Assembly (NCBI RefSeq): GCF_001625215.2
Contig: NC_030389.2
Span: 45,001,454-45,065,453 of the forward strand
Reading direction: 5' to 3'
Origin: Daucus carota subsp. sativus
Lineage: Eukaryota > Streptophyta > Magnoliopsida > Apiales > Apiaceae
Length of the DNA stretch: 64,000 bases
This document shows positions 12,601-23,700 of the stretch, piece after piece. Position numbers and translations under genes: made by a program. The notes beneath the pieces were generated by a model, which saw only the letters and a list, made by a program, of their open reading frames with translations, ran no database searches and was not told where the DNA came from. Positions within the stretch are counted from its first letter, which is position 1, and each line of letters opens with the position of its first letter.

Positions 12601-13426
12601 CAATAATTTCTATTCTATCAAATTAGCTAGCCTTGACATAGTATCTTTCTGTTTAGGTTGGAGATCTTGGTTTTGCTGAAGAGCTTGGAAACTATGCAGA
12701 ATATAGTGGAGCACCAAACGAAGAGGAGGTTTTGCAATATGCTCGAGTTGTGATTGATGTAAGGACTCTCTTAACAATGTCTAAATTTTCACTGTTGTGG
12801 AAACAATGACATGTACATTATATGGCACACCAATCAATTCCAGAATGTGTTTTAAGCATATGAAAACTTTCAATTTTACCCTCGTAACTGATAATTGTCC
12901 CATGAGTCTCTGGTCTCAGTGTGCAACCGCTGATCCTGATGGCCGGAAGAGAGCCCTTGTAGTAGGTGGTGGAATAGCCAACTTTACAGATGTTGCTGCT
13001 ACATTTAACGGCATCATCCGTGCATTAAAGGAGAAGGTGAGTGTATATTTTTTACTGATCATGTTGGGTGGCTTATTGAAAATAACTTTACCGTGGCGTA
13101 TCAATTTACTTTCCCAGTATGTGAACTTCATTTTTGTGTGCATAAATCATATAGGAATCAAAGCTTAAGGCCGCAAGAATGCACATATATGTTAGGAGAG
13201 GAGGTCCAAACTACCAAAAAGGTCTTGCAAAAATGAGGGCCCTTGGAGAAGAAATTGGCATTCCAATCGAGGTATAAACACAAATCTGGTATTTTGCATT
13301 TCTTTATTGAGCTGAGCCACAAATGAATCTCAACTGTTCCATCTTCTTCTATAGGTATATGGACCGGAAAAAACAATGACGGGAATATGCAAACAGGCAA
13401 TAGAGTGCATTAGCGCAGCTGCATGA
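9605..13426 (+). CDS. ACLA: ATP-citrate lyase subunit A (ATP-citrate synthase alpha chain)
   Basis: Twelve exons join in frame: 9605-9706, 10803-10979, 11093-11254, 11352-11432, 11627-11678, 11780-11894, 12002-12083, 12451-12546, 12657-12758, 12920-13036, 13155-13271 and 13355-13426, giving about 424 aa, the normal length for plant ACLA. The start [19 protein letters not shown] is characteristic. Conserved blocks follow in order: [92 protein letters not shown] and [20 protein letters not shown]. With the B subunit it forms the cytosolic enzyme that turns citrate, ATP and CoA into acetyl-CoA and oxaloacetate; A carries the ATP-grasp part. The ATG at 9605 is chosen because it opens the conserved N-terminus just after a 5' UTR intron. 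A poly(A) signal 'aataaaa' lies near 13552. No defect seen. Confidence 0.97.
9798..10180 (+). repeat. Three diverged tandem repeats in ACLA intron 1
   Basis: A unit of about 130-140 bases recurs three times, each with 'gataaatcggatgg' or a variant, then 'gagcagttga', 'aggatagagttgatta' and 'aggcg'. The copies start near 9798, 9949 and 10076 and have diverged by substitutions and small indels. They lie in the long first coding intron. Confidence 0.7.
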
Positions 13427-14336
13427 ATGTCACAAATCTTGTACCACTCTTTATATGAGCTCTTTTTTTGGTCGTAATCCGTGTATGTTTAATTCAGTGT
13501 TAGCCACTTGCGGTGACCTTTGTGTTGGATTCGATATGCAAATTCTTGTTCAATAAAATTGGGCCAGTTCGTTATCTTCCTTTTTTCTGTTAACAAATGT
13601 GGTGTACCTGTTTTGCTACTTTGCTGGGAGTATTATGTGAAAGATCAATTAATTCTGCAGTTACAAAATGCTCAACATGAAATATGAAAATCTTTAACTA
13701 AGTTCAGGGAAGTCTAAAATTGGCTCTTAACATTTACTATTTTAAGCTGTTAAACATCGCATTCACATATGACATCATACAATTTCATAATAATTAGAAT
13801 TGTAATTTGATTTAAATGGCTTCATAACTAGTTCGAGTTTGAACTGGTATAATTTGACTCAACTCAAACTCATGTAGAAGTCATGTACAAATTTGAACTC
13901 GATTAATTAAATTAATGGAGTCGGATATATTAAGCCGGACTTGAACTCTGAATCGAATCATTTAAATATAAATTTTAACTCAGTATAACAAATATCAAAC
14001 TTGCTCAATACAATTACCTATCTAATATCAGCAATTAAATAATATTTAAAATAACATGTATATGGTATATACTTGATTTTTTTGCCTCCCACCATTTTTA
14101 TTTCCCAGGTTATGAGTAAGAAAAAAAAACTTGTAAATTTTCTTTTTCAATTAAATTTAGTAGACAAATATAAAAAAAATCTTTCAAAACTTTATATTTA
14201 TTTTTCTTTCTAAATATCACTCGGTTGTTTCGAAGAAATTAATTTTTCTCTTTCCCTTTTATATCTCCCGACTCCTGAACACAACATTAGCAGGGGTAGG
14301 GATCGTTTCATTCCGTAAAGAAACCCGAACAATGTT
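13427..14336. other. ACLA 3' UTR and AT-rich spacer
   Basis: The first roughly 140 bases are 3' UTR up to the polyadenylation signal near 13552. The remainder is AT-rich with no gene recognised. Confidence 0.5.
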
Positions 14337-14385
14337 ATGAGGGACACTAGCTGCCTTTCTCTCCTCCGCCGCTCCCACTCCTCAG
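14337..14385 (+). other. Possible orphan first exon
   Basis: After GC-richer leader-like sequence, an ATG opens 16 codons (MRDTSCLSLLRRSHSS) that end in a strong donor CAG|GTACTT. Serine, arginine and leucine content resembles an organelle-targeting peptide. No following exon was found before the TNL relic at 15.3 kb, so it may be the stump of a gene lost to rearrangement, or chance. Confidence 0.25.
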
Positions 14386-15339
14386 GTACTTAATTATCTT
14401 TCTTTTATGTCCATTGTTGTTTGTTTGGTTGCATGCTTATTTAATTATGGATGTGAAATTGTGAACAAAGAAATTCGTAGCTAAAATATACAAATGGTTA
14501 TGCACTATGCATGTTCAAATCAAAAGTGAGTTATTTAAGATATCTAAGACATCATGATTATCACAACTTACATAGTAGGGAACCAAGCATCGAACCCGGG
14601 ACGACAGGAGATAAGACATGTATCATACTATCATTTGATTTGGTCTTTGGAAAGTTCTAGTTACTTCCTTCAGAGTCTAGACAAAACCAAGAGGGCTGTT
14701 TCGTAAATTGGGTTGAGGCCATTGTGTTATGTGTAAAAAAAATAGAAATTTTGATGTATTTCGCAGTTTATTGCTTAGTCTGTTGCTAGGTTTTAATTTA
14801 ATTAGTAGGTAATATGCTCTAGTTGTGTACACTATCGTATTGAAGTAGCAATAGTAATTTCATTATAAATTATAAGTAGAATATTTTGTTTTTAAAATTT
14901 AAAATGAGGAATTGTATATTTTTTGCGGTGTCTAGCGAATTTGAAACGAGTTGATGCAGAGTCCTTGAGATTTGAGCACAATTCTTCAAAATCTCGTAGA
15001 TTAGGATGGTATCTCTAGAAACGAATATATATATCACAAAATCCATCATATTATATAGTACAAAAAAAAATCAACTTTTGAATACCATCTGATTTTAATG
15101 ATTTTTAAATAATTTTAATTGAATAACATCAGATTTTTAAGCATGATTATAAATCTTGATTGAATATTAGGCTGATTAAAAATCTCAATTAAATACCTTA
15201 AAATTATAATACATTTTCCAAAATCCAAATTGAATATACACGACTTTCGAGAATGAAAAAAAGGTCCAAAATAATCCCAACTGAATACACCGTTTTAAGA
15301 ACATTCCATAACTTTGGAACGCTCTTCATTGCAACTTTT
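14386..15339. other. Spacer with SINE-like and AT-rich repeat material
   Basis: Near 14583-14602 the minus strand carries a tRNA B-box-like 'gggttcgatgc', as in decayed SINEs. From 15060 to 15310 a low-complexity stretch repeats motifs of the type 'aattgaatac'. No coding sequence supported. Confidence 0.35.
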
Positions 15340-15474
15340 GGGGTGTAATTGTACGGGGAAATGCCGACAAATGATAGCATGTACCAACCTTTAGAAATTC
15401 CAATATCCTGAGATTGCAAATGTTGTAAGGAAGAGTTATAAGTTTATTTTTAAATACTGATTCCAGCATAATAA

Positions 15475-16395
15475 CACTGCAAGAAAATCTGATAAAATCC
15501 CGTTTGCTAAAACGAAGTGCCAACCGAATTACCAACGGAAAAAACTGTTACTAATATCCTCGTTGGTAAAGTTTTCCCAACGGAATATGCATTCCGATGA
15601 TAATATTACAATGGATTAACAACGGATCGGGAGGCTGTTGACTTTCAGAGAAATCCAATATCCCAACGGATATTCCGTTGGTAACTTGCCAATAGACATT
15701 AAACCGTTGGTAATGTGCCAACAAAAATTGTTGGCCACCATTTCGTTGGTAAAGAACTTTGCCAACAGAATGACATTCCATTGGTAATAGCACTTTACCA
15801 ACAGAATGCCTAGTGCCTACAGATTGTATTCCACAATAAAGGTTAAATTTTAATTATTTATAATTCCATTCCGTTGGTAAATAGTTGGTAAAATTATATA
15901 TTTTTATTTTAATTGATACATTTAAATCTTTTTGACATCCCTATATTATACAATTAATAAAATAAATTACTTCATTAGATAAAAGAAAAGGTCATAAATT
16001 AAAAGCAACATCCAAGGTTATAATTCATAAGTCACACATAATTCAAACATAACATATAAAAAGCTAGCTTGTCTCGTACACAATATCTAATTTGCATTCC
16101 GATTACTAATAACAATAGCAAGTTGGCTCTTCATCTCTTCCATTTGCTTCTCATCTCCTCTCCTCTAATTCTTGATTTCTCATCTCTTGTAGTTGCTTCA
16201 GCTTATTCTTCATGTTTTGTAACACAACTTGCCTTTGTTGGAGTTGGAGCCCCTGTAACCAGACGTGGTAACAATGCCACTAGTTTAGCTTCTGTTACAA
16301 AACTATCATGTTACGAAACTAAGCAGCTTGACAAACTACGCTTTATTGTAAACGCACAACAAACAAATTGACCCTCGACACGACTTGGTAAAAAA
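15475..16395. mobile_element. CACTA (En/Spm-type) transposon relic inserted in TNL-A
   Basis: The left edge is 'cactgcaagaaaa', one base from the canonical plant CACTA terminus, and sits exactly where LRR homology breaks. It is followed by many subterminal copies of the motif 'ccgttggtaa'/'ccaacggaat' in both orientations (15526-15890), as CACTA elements have. On the minus strand near 16110-16260 the sequence could encode KQLQEMRNQELEERR, like the coiled-coil tail of plant En/Spm-type element proteins. The right terminus is not recognisable, and no clean 3-bp target duplication was found. Confidence 0.7.
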
Positions 16396-18486
16396 GTTAC
16401 TGAGCAAATTGATCGAATGTGATAAGTTCTTACCTTAACTCCGCTTATGTCGAGCTCTTCCAGGGATTCCATCCTAAACAAATCTTCAGGAATTTTTACC
16501 AAACTTCTGCACATGCCAAGATACAGATACTTCAGTGTTTTCAAGCTGGAAATAGTTTTAGGAAGACTTGCTAGCTTCACACAACTTCCCAAATTTAAGT
16601 AAACAAGCCCGGCCAAACTTCCGATTGATTCGTGTACCTTCTTCAGGTTTACGCACATCCCAAATTCTAAAGTTACCAAACACGGTAACATATTAAAATC
16701 TGGAGTTGTGATTAAATAGGAAGAATATGCCATATCTAGATTCTTTAACTTTTGGAAAACCTGGAGAAATAGTAAATGAAAACAATACTTCAATCAAACA
16801 ACTTTTGTCACAACTATAAACACATCGAATACATCACTTACCATGCTTGGCTTCAGAGTTCTCATGATGCTGCCACGCAATACTAGTACTCCAAGGTTTA
16901 CGGGTTTGAGTTCAGGCGGAAAATATTTTAGAGGACACGACTTCCAGCATAACCACCTCAAATCTCTGAATGTTTTGTCAAAGCTTCCCGTTGGGGTTTC
17001 GAAACCATCTAGGTGAAAAAATCTTAAATTTTTCATTTCTCTAAATATTTTTGTTGTCAACGGTACTTGCCCGCTGGTGCTCATGAATTTCCTTTTCCCG
17101 AAAAAAATGTCATCAATTGCCTCAATTTGCAAGCCAGCTACTTCCTCTTTAACGTAGAAAATACCTTCAATTGCCTCTACTTCCTAAGTGCATCCACATG
17201 CAGACATACGGATATATAAACAAGCTATATGTTAATGCCGAGAAGAAATGTTGATATGTTTTGTAAATAAATCTGAAATAGGAAGCAAAAAGTAAAGATG
17301 GATAAGTTGTATACACTGAACTTACCTGGTTCTCCTCGGTTAACACACGTTCAATATCTGTAGACAACCAAAGCCTGCTATATTTTTCTGGATTACCCGG
17401 AGAATTGTTACGTGCAACTTCCTTTCCCATATCCCGAAGAAGATCATGCATATGCAAAATATTTCTATCATCGATTGTTAGTAAACATTTCCTCTTCAAA
17501 TTGTTCATTTTCACATTCACATAGGAATAATAAGTCTCCAATATTTCAGAGACCCTTTCTTCCTGCCACCCAATGAAAAAACAAGCAATGTCAAGGAACA
17601 TTTTCTTCAGCTGAGGATCACCGTCCATAGCCTTGTAGCTAATTAGAAGGCTATCCTGAATATTTTTGTTGGGAGTTTCTTTCAGTTCTTCAATAAATTC
17701 TCTCCATTCCTCAACCTCGTGTTTCGTATACAAGACCGAGCCAAAAACCTTCAAAGCCAATGGAAGTCCATCAGCCAAAGACAGAATGTCTGTAGACAAT
17801 TCCATTAGAGCGCTGTCCGGCTTAGAACCGAGTTGAAATGCATGCTGTTTAAAAAGTATGAGCGACTCTGTAGGACCCAACTCATTTACCATGTGCCGAT
17901 ATTCAGTTTTTACTCCAAGATCTTCGAGTATATCTTCGTGCCTTGTAGTCACGATGACAACACTCCCATGAGCAAACGACCCTAATCCCAAAGATTTATA
18001 TTGATAAGAGTAATTTAAATCATCAATAACAACCAGGATTTTTTTGTTTTTTAATTTAGCTTTTATCAAGTTTTCTCCTTGAGCAACATTATTAACATCC
18101 TTCTCATTTTGGAGAAGAACGTCATTAAGAAGTTGCTGTTGTAACAACTTCATGTCATTTACTGAGCCTGAATCAGTTATGTTTGCTAGGAAGCAACTGC
18201 CTTCAAAGCCTAGACATATTTTGGTAAACACAGCTTTGGCAAGAGTTGTTTTGCCAACTCCACCCATACCATATATACCAATTTTAGTCACACCTTCTTG
18301 GTTGCTCAACATTGCTATTATGCTCTCGACGCGAAATTCCAAGCCAACAGTTTCCTCATCGAAACCTTTGGGATTTATTCTCGGTAAAATATCATCAACA
18401 ATTCTTTCTATAACATCAGCTTCCACTCTGCAATGCAAATTTTATAATATATATATAAAACCTCATATATAGATGTAGTAAGACTA

Positions 18487-18700
18487 AGGAGGAGTTTGGT
18501 TCATGGTTAATGAGCCCGGTTAAAGGCAATTGGAACCTCAAACCCATGTGTTATTGTGTGGATTAGCAATTTCGTGACATGAAATGGGAACCCAATCCCA
18601 CTTAGAGGGTAAATCATTCCTTATACTCGCCTTGGGATACCCATTCTAATACCCCTCATTCTCATACCCTTCATTCCCATTCACAATCCAAAAGCCCCCT
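18487..18700. mobile_element. MITE in intron 1 of TNL-A
   Basis: The segment runs from 'ggaggagtttggttcat' to 'atccaaaagccccct', imperfect terminal inverted repeats of about 14 bases. It is absent from the equivalent TNL-B intron (21217-21498), so it arrived after the A/B duplication. The superfamily is uncertain. Confidence 0.5.
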
Positions 18701-19639
18701 AAATAAATTATTCATGTCTATATCTATATTGTTTCTTGTCTTCTTGCGGCCCAAAAAAATTATGAGTAATATAAATTTTTTCCAATATATAGACAATTGC
18801 TTCCCAAAGCCATATTGACAATATTAATGTTTATGATAGAGAATGTAATACTTTTCTGACTAAGGATCAGCAAATTTTAAGAAATTGGATTTGATGGACA
18901 AAAATTCAGTATTATAACTAAATCTGGATATACAAAAATTACCTGTTCTTTTCACAAACATGTTCTCCTGAAACGTTGGCGGCTTCTTTCAGTGCAGCAC
19001 GCCAGTTGTCCACTTGCTGCATTTGATTCTTGTAGTACCCTTCTTGATGAACTTTGAAAGCTTTTTTAAAACCATTGCTTACATGACGCACAACAGATGG
19101 ATCAATTTTGTAGAACACAGGAAGAATCAACCTTTGTTTAGTTCTTTTGAATTTGACTATATCAACCAGCTCATTAAGGCACCAGGGAGAAGAAGCATAA
19201 TTTTCGGAGAAGATGACAATGTAAATCTTTGATTCTTCTATAGCCTCTCTCAATGCATCTGAGATATCATCTCCCATGCGTAGCTTATAATCATCCTTAT
19301 ATGTTTGAATTCCATGACGATGTAGTGCAGCGTACAAATGACCAGTAAAATTAGGCCCTGTATCTGGACCACGATAGCTCAAGAAAACGTCCCAAGTAAG
19401 AGCTGAATCCGGAGCAGACCTGGAGACTGGAGTTGGAGAACCTATGGAAGCCATTTTTAAAAAAAATAAGCAGGTGAAGATCGGAGATATCAGATAAGAA
19501 CAGAAGGAAAAATTATACCCATTATAATGATTAAATTGGGTAAAATTTTTATAGATAACAAAAAAAATAAAAAATTAAACTAGTTGTCTGTGGACTTTAA
19601 AAAGTCTACTAACACTGACACAATAATAGAGGGTCCTGC

Positions 19640-20010
19640 CATTAATCTGTGGTTCCAGTTCTGGAATTGATGGGTCTGCTTATCCAATGCACTAGTGTGA
19701 AATGGAAGACAGTTGTAGGGAATAGTCTGCTGGCTGTTAATAATGAATTTTTTGATGCATCTGGCTTATGTGCTGTTTTTCTTCTGCTCAGTACACAATA
19801 TGTCCCAACTTTTTACATGCCAACAACCAACTCTGTAAATGTTGAAAATTTTATGCTGGAACTGCTTTGACAGAATGGCGATATCGATTATCATCGAGGG
19901 CTTTGGTACAAATGGAAAGGTTAATGAAGCAATGAAAATCTTCCATTCAATTGCATTATGCTTTCATTGTTGATCTCTTGGGTTGATTTGGAATGCTCAA
20001 AGAGGTATTG
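19640..20010 (+). pseudogene. PPR-like gene relic in the TNL-A/B spacer (left copy)
   Basis: Short frame-shifted stretches read like pentatricopeptide repeat protein sequence. IEGFGTNGKVNEAMKIFHS (19890-19950) resembles the second helix of a PPR unit. A following stretch reads F-I-V-D-L-L-G, stop, F-G-M-L-K-E, close to the VDLLGRAGMLKEA block of plant PPR proteins, with a stop in place of R. Diverged copies occur inverted at 20215-20565 and direct at 53455-53750. The identification rests on two short motifs only. Confidence 0.45.
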
Positions 20011-20214
20011 ACTATACACTTTTGCTTAGGATGTGTAAAGTCGAGACACTTGATGACTTAACTGTCTAAAATTATATAAACTATATATAATTTTCACCCA
20101 AATTTTAACTAATAGTTATTATATTTTATTTTTAGCTAACCATGTTAGCTACTCCCCTTGGAGATGCTCTTAAGTCCTCTGGCTTATGCAAAGGAATGGA
20201 AGATTTTCATTGCT

Positions 20215-20565
20215 TCATAATCCATTCCATTTGTACCGAAGCTCTCGATAATTGATGTTGTCATTCTGTCAAAGCAATTCTAGCATAAATTTTTCAACAT
20301 TTACAAAGTTTGTTGTTGGCATGTAATAAGTTATGACATTGTGTAGTGCACAGAAGAAAAATAGCATAAAATATTATAATTATAATTATAGTACTTTTTT
20401 CTAGATATAAGTAGAGTAAGTATTTCTGATAAATAATAAGATAAAACAAAGTAACAAACACGGCAATAAATTCAGCATTATCCAGCTCACTTGTTCCTAC
20501 AATTCTCTTCCTTTTCATACTTGTGGATTGAATAAGCAGACCAATCAATATCAAGTCACTCAATT
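20215..20565 (-). repeat. Inverted copy of the PPR-like block (right half of the A/B spacer)
   Basis: The reverse complement matches 19640-20010 over 'ttcggtacaaatggaatg', 'gaagcaatgaaaatcttcc' and the stretch preceding TNL promoters. It marks the other arm of the A/B inverted duplication. Part of the same block recurs at 25790-26015. Confidence 0.65.
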
Positions 20566-20704
20566 GCCTAACAAGACGAAATCAACTGTTGACTTTGGAT
20601 AAAGTCTGAGCAAACTTCATGGCTGGACCATTATTATAATGTTTATGATCCTTACTTATTTTCTTATCTGATATCTCTGAACTTCACCCCCTCACTTTTT
20701 TACA

Positions 20705-23700
20705 ATGGCTTCCATAGGTTCTCCAACTCCAGTATCTGCGTCTGCTCCGGATTCAGCTCTTACTTGGGACGTTTTCTTGAGCTACCGTGGTCCGGATACA
20801 GGGCCTAATTTTACTGGTCATTTGTACGCTGCACTGAATCGTCATGGCATTCAAACATATAAGGATGATTATAAGCTACGGATGGGAGATAATATCTCAG
20901 ATGCTTTGAGAGAGGCTATAGAAGAATCCAAAATTTACATTGTCGTCTTCTCCAAAAATTATGCTTCTTCTCCCTGGTGCCTCAATGAGCTGGTAGATAT
21001 CGTCAGATTCAAAAATACAGAACACAGGTTGATTATTCCTGTGTTCTACAAAATTGATCCATCTGTTGTGCGTCATGTAACCGAGAGTTTTAAAAAAGCT
21101 TTTGAAGTTCATCAAGAAGGGTACTACAAGGATCAAATGCAGCAAGTGGACAAATGGCGTGCTGCACTGAAAGAAGCCGCAAATGTTTCAGGAGAACATG
21201 TTTGTGAAAAGAACAGGTAACTTAACCTTACTTCTTTGATCGGTATGCAAAATATTGTTTATCAGATTTAGTTATAAATTCTAAATTTTTGTTTATGTAA
21301 TGTCGAAGCTATTACATTAGAATCCATTCGATCTGATTTTGTCCGATCCTTAGTCAGAAAAGTATTAAATTGTCCATCGGAAAATTTATAATTTTTTTAA
21401 GCCTCAAGAAACAGTACAGAGATGGACATGATTGATTAATATAGTCTTATTAATCTATATACGAGGTTCCATATACTTTTCAATAAATTGCATTGCAGAG
21501 TGGAAGCTGATGTCATAGAAAGGATTGTTGCCGATATTTTACCAAGGATAAATCCCAAAGTTTTCGATGAGGAAACTGTTGGCTTGGACTATAGCATTGA
21601 GAGCATAGAAGCAATGTTGAGCAACCAAGAAGGCGTTACTAAAATTGGTATATATGGCATGGGCGGAGTTGGCAAAACAACTCTTGCCAAAGCTGTGTTT
21701 ACCAAAATATATCTCCTCTTTGAAGGCAGTTGCTTCCTAGCAAACATAACTTCAGATTCAGGCACAGTAAATGACATGAAGGCGTTACAACAGCAACTTC
21801 TTAGTGATGTTCTTCTCCAAAATGAGAAGGATGTTAATAATGTTGCCCAAGGAGAAAACTTGATAAAAGCTAGATTAAGAAAGAAAAAAATTCTGGTTGT
21901 TATCGATGATCTGAACCACACTTATCAATACAAATCTTTGGGAGTAGAGTCATTTGCTCAAGGGAGTGTGGTCATCGTAACTACAAGGCACGAAGATATA
22001 CTGGAAGATTTTGGAGTAATAACCGAATGTCGATACAGGGTAAATAAGTTGGGTCCTAGAGAGTCGCTCATACTTTTTAAACAACATGCATTTCAGTTTG
22101 GTTCTAAGCCTGACAGCGCTCTAGTGAAATTGTCTAATGACATTCTGTATTTGGCTGATGGGCTTCCATTGGCCCTGAAGGTTTTTGGCTCGTTTTTGCG
22201 TACGAAATACACAATTGAAGAATGGAGAGATTTCATTGAAAAACTGAAAGACACTCCCAACAAAGAAATTCAGGATAGTCTTCTAATTAGCTTCAATGCC
22301 ATAGACGATGATCCTCAAGTGAAGAAAATGTTCCTTGACATTGCTTGTTTTTTTGTTGGATGGTCGAAAGAAAGGGTGTTTAAAATATTGGGAACTTATT
22401 ATTCGAATGTAAATGTGAAAATTAACAATTTGAAGAAAAGATGTTTACTGGCTGTTCATTATGAGGATATGGTCGATAAAGATGTATTGCATATGCATGA
22501 TCTCCTTCGGGACATGGGAAGGGAAGTTGCACGTAATAATTCTCCAGGTGAGCCTGAAAAATATAGCAGGCTCTGGCTGTCTGAAGACATACACACTGTG
22601 TTAAGTGAGGACAATGAGGTACAAAAATTTATTCTGTATCGATAAACAATTTAACTATACTTTTTTTCTGTATCTTCCAATTTTTTCTAAGATTAATAGA
22701 TTATCAACTGTTTGCATATGTGTATGGAAGCTAGGAAATAATGGCGATTGAAGGTATTCTTTACAATGAGAAGGGAGTTTCCAGCTGCGAAATAACATTG
22801 GAAACGGAAACATTTAAAAAGATGAAAAAGCTAAGATTTCTTCGCCTTAGTGGTTTCAAAGATCTCACTGGAAGCTTTAAACAAGCCTTTAAAGATTTGA
22901 GGTGGCTACATTGGGATTTATGTCCTTTACACTGTCTTCCACCTGAATTCAAACCCCTAAATCTTGAAATACTTGTATTGCGTCGTAACATTATGAGAAC
23001 ACTGGTGCCAGGCATGGTACGTACTCTCTGCTTCTTTATACAAGGAGCTTGACTTTTTAAAGTTGTCCTAATTTCACTGAATTTTACAGGTTTTCAAGAA
23101 GTTACACACTCTAGATATCTCGTATTCCATATATTTAACTAGAACTCCAGATTTTAATATGTTACCCTGTTTGGTAACTTTGAATATCGAGGAGTGTAAA
23201 AGGTTGGAGGAGGTGGATAGATCAGTTGGAAGTTTACCAAGGCTTGTTTCCTTAAATTTGAGAGGTTGTGTGAAGCTAGCAAGTCTTCCGGACACTATTG
23301 GCCACTTGAAAGCACTGAAACATTTTAATGCTTCTAACTGTCCGAGCCTGGTAGAAGTGCCTGAAGAATTGGGGAACATGGAATCCTTAGAAGAACTAAA
23401 AATAATGGGGTTAAATGGTGAGAAATTACCACAATCCATTGGCTTGCTCTATAATCTTGTTGTGTTAGATTCAGCATTTAACAGAAAACTTAAAACCCTT
23501 CCGGAAAACATTTGCAAGCTGAGATCATTGGAAGTTCTGAAAGTTGATTTATGTTATAATCTGGAAGCATTGCCTGAAGAATTGGGGAATATTACATCCC
23601 TAAAAGTGCTAGATATATCAGGGACAAGAGTTTCAAGTTTACCAGATTCGATAGGATATCTTACTAACCTTGTTAAGCTGATATTAAGTAATAATTCCAA

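Larger units (their letters stand above)
15340..19454 (-). pseudogene. TNL-A: TIR-NBS-LRR gene disrupted in the LRR exon
   Basis: Exons on the minus strand: TIR 19454-18943, NB-ARC 18427-17326, linker 17183-16842, LRR from 16760 downward. The TIR (WDVFLSYRGPDTG) keeps the catalytic Glu in WCLNEL. NB-ARC keeps the P-loop GMGGVGKTT, kinase-2 LVVIDDL, TTR, GLPLAL, FLDIACFF and MHD. The LRR exon follows TNL-B up to about 16440. A 2-base length change then shifts the frame near 'gttaaggtaagaac', and foreign DNA begins at about 16395. LRR homology resumes at 15474-15340 (KLITLPYNICNLRILEFLKV). The truncated frame would stop at 16311, giving about 801 aa with a nonsense tail. A TIR-NBS protein could still be made, but the LRR is broken. 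It is head to head with TNL-B, starts 1.25 kb apart. Confidence 0.9.
19455..20704. promoter_or_regulatory. Shared divergent promoter region of TNL-A and TNL-B, built as an inverted repeat
   Basis: This 1.25-kb spacer separates two TNL start codons firing in opposite directions. Its left half (about 19640-20010) and right half (about 20215-20565) are diverged inverted copies of one block. 'tctgcttatccaatgcacta...gtgtgaaatggaag' on the left matches the reverse complement of 20480-20560. Both halves also carry 'ggtacaaatgga' and 'gaagcaatgaaaatctt'. Core promoter elements could not be fixed with confidence. Confidence 0.6.

Noticed and set aside
14583-14602. tRNA gene suggested by a B-box-like 'gggttcgatgc'
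   Set aside because: No A box at proper spacing and no cloverleaf could be drawn; more likely SINE debris.
16184-16197. 'cttgtagttg' as the right terminus of the CACTA element
   Set aside because: It deviates from the expected inverse terminus, has no matching flank duplication, and would leave non-LRR sequence up to 16395 unexplained.
16069-16371. A plus-strand 100-codon hydrophobic frame
   Set aside because: It is the antisense of the CACTA coiled-coil relic and has no independent support.
19455-20704. A/B pair as an RPS4/RRS1-type sensor-executor pair
   Set aside because: No integrated decoy domain (WRKY, HMA, kinase or other) is present in either protein, and TNL-A is disrupted, so only head-to-head geometry supports the idea.
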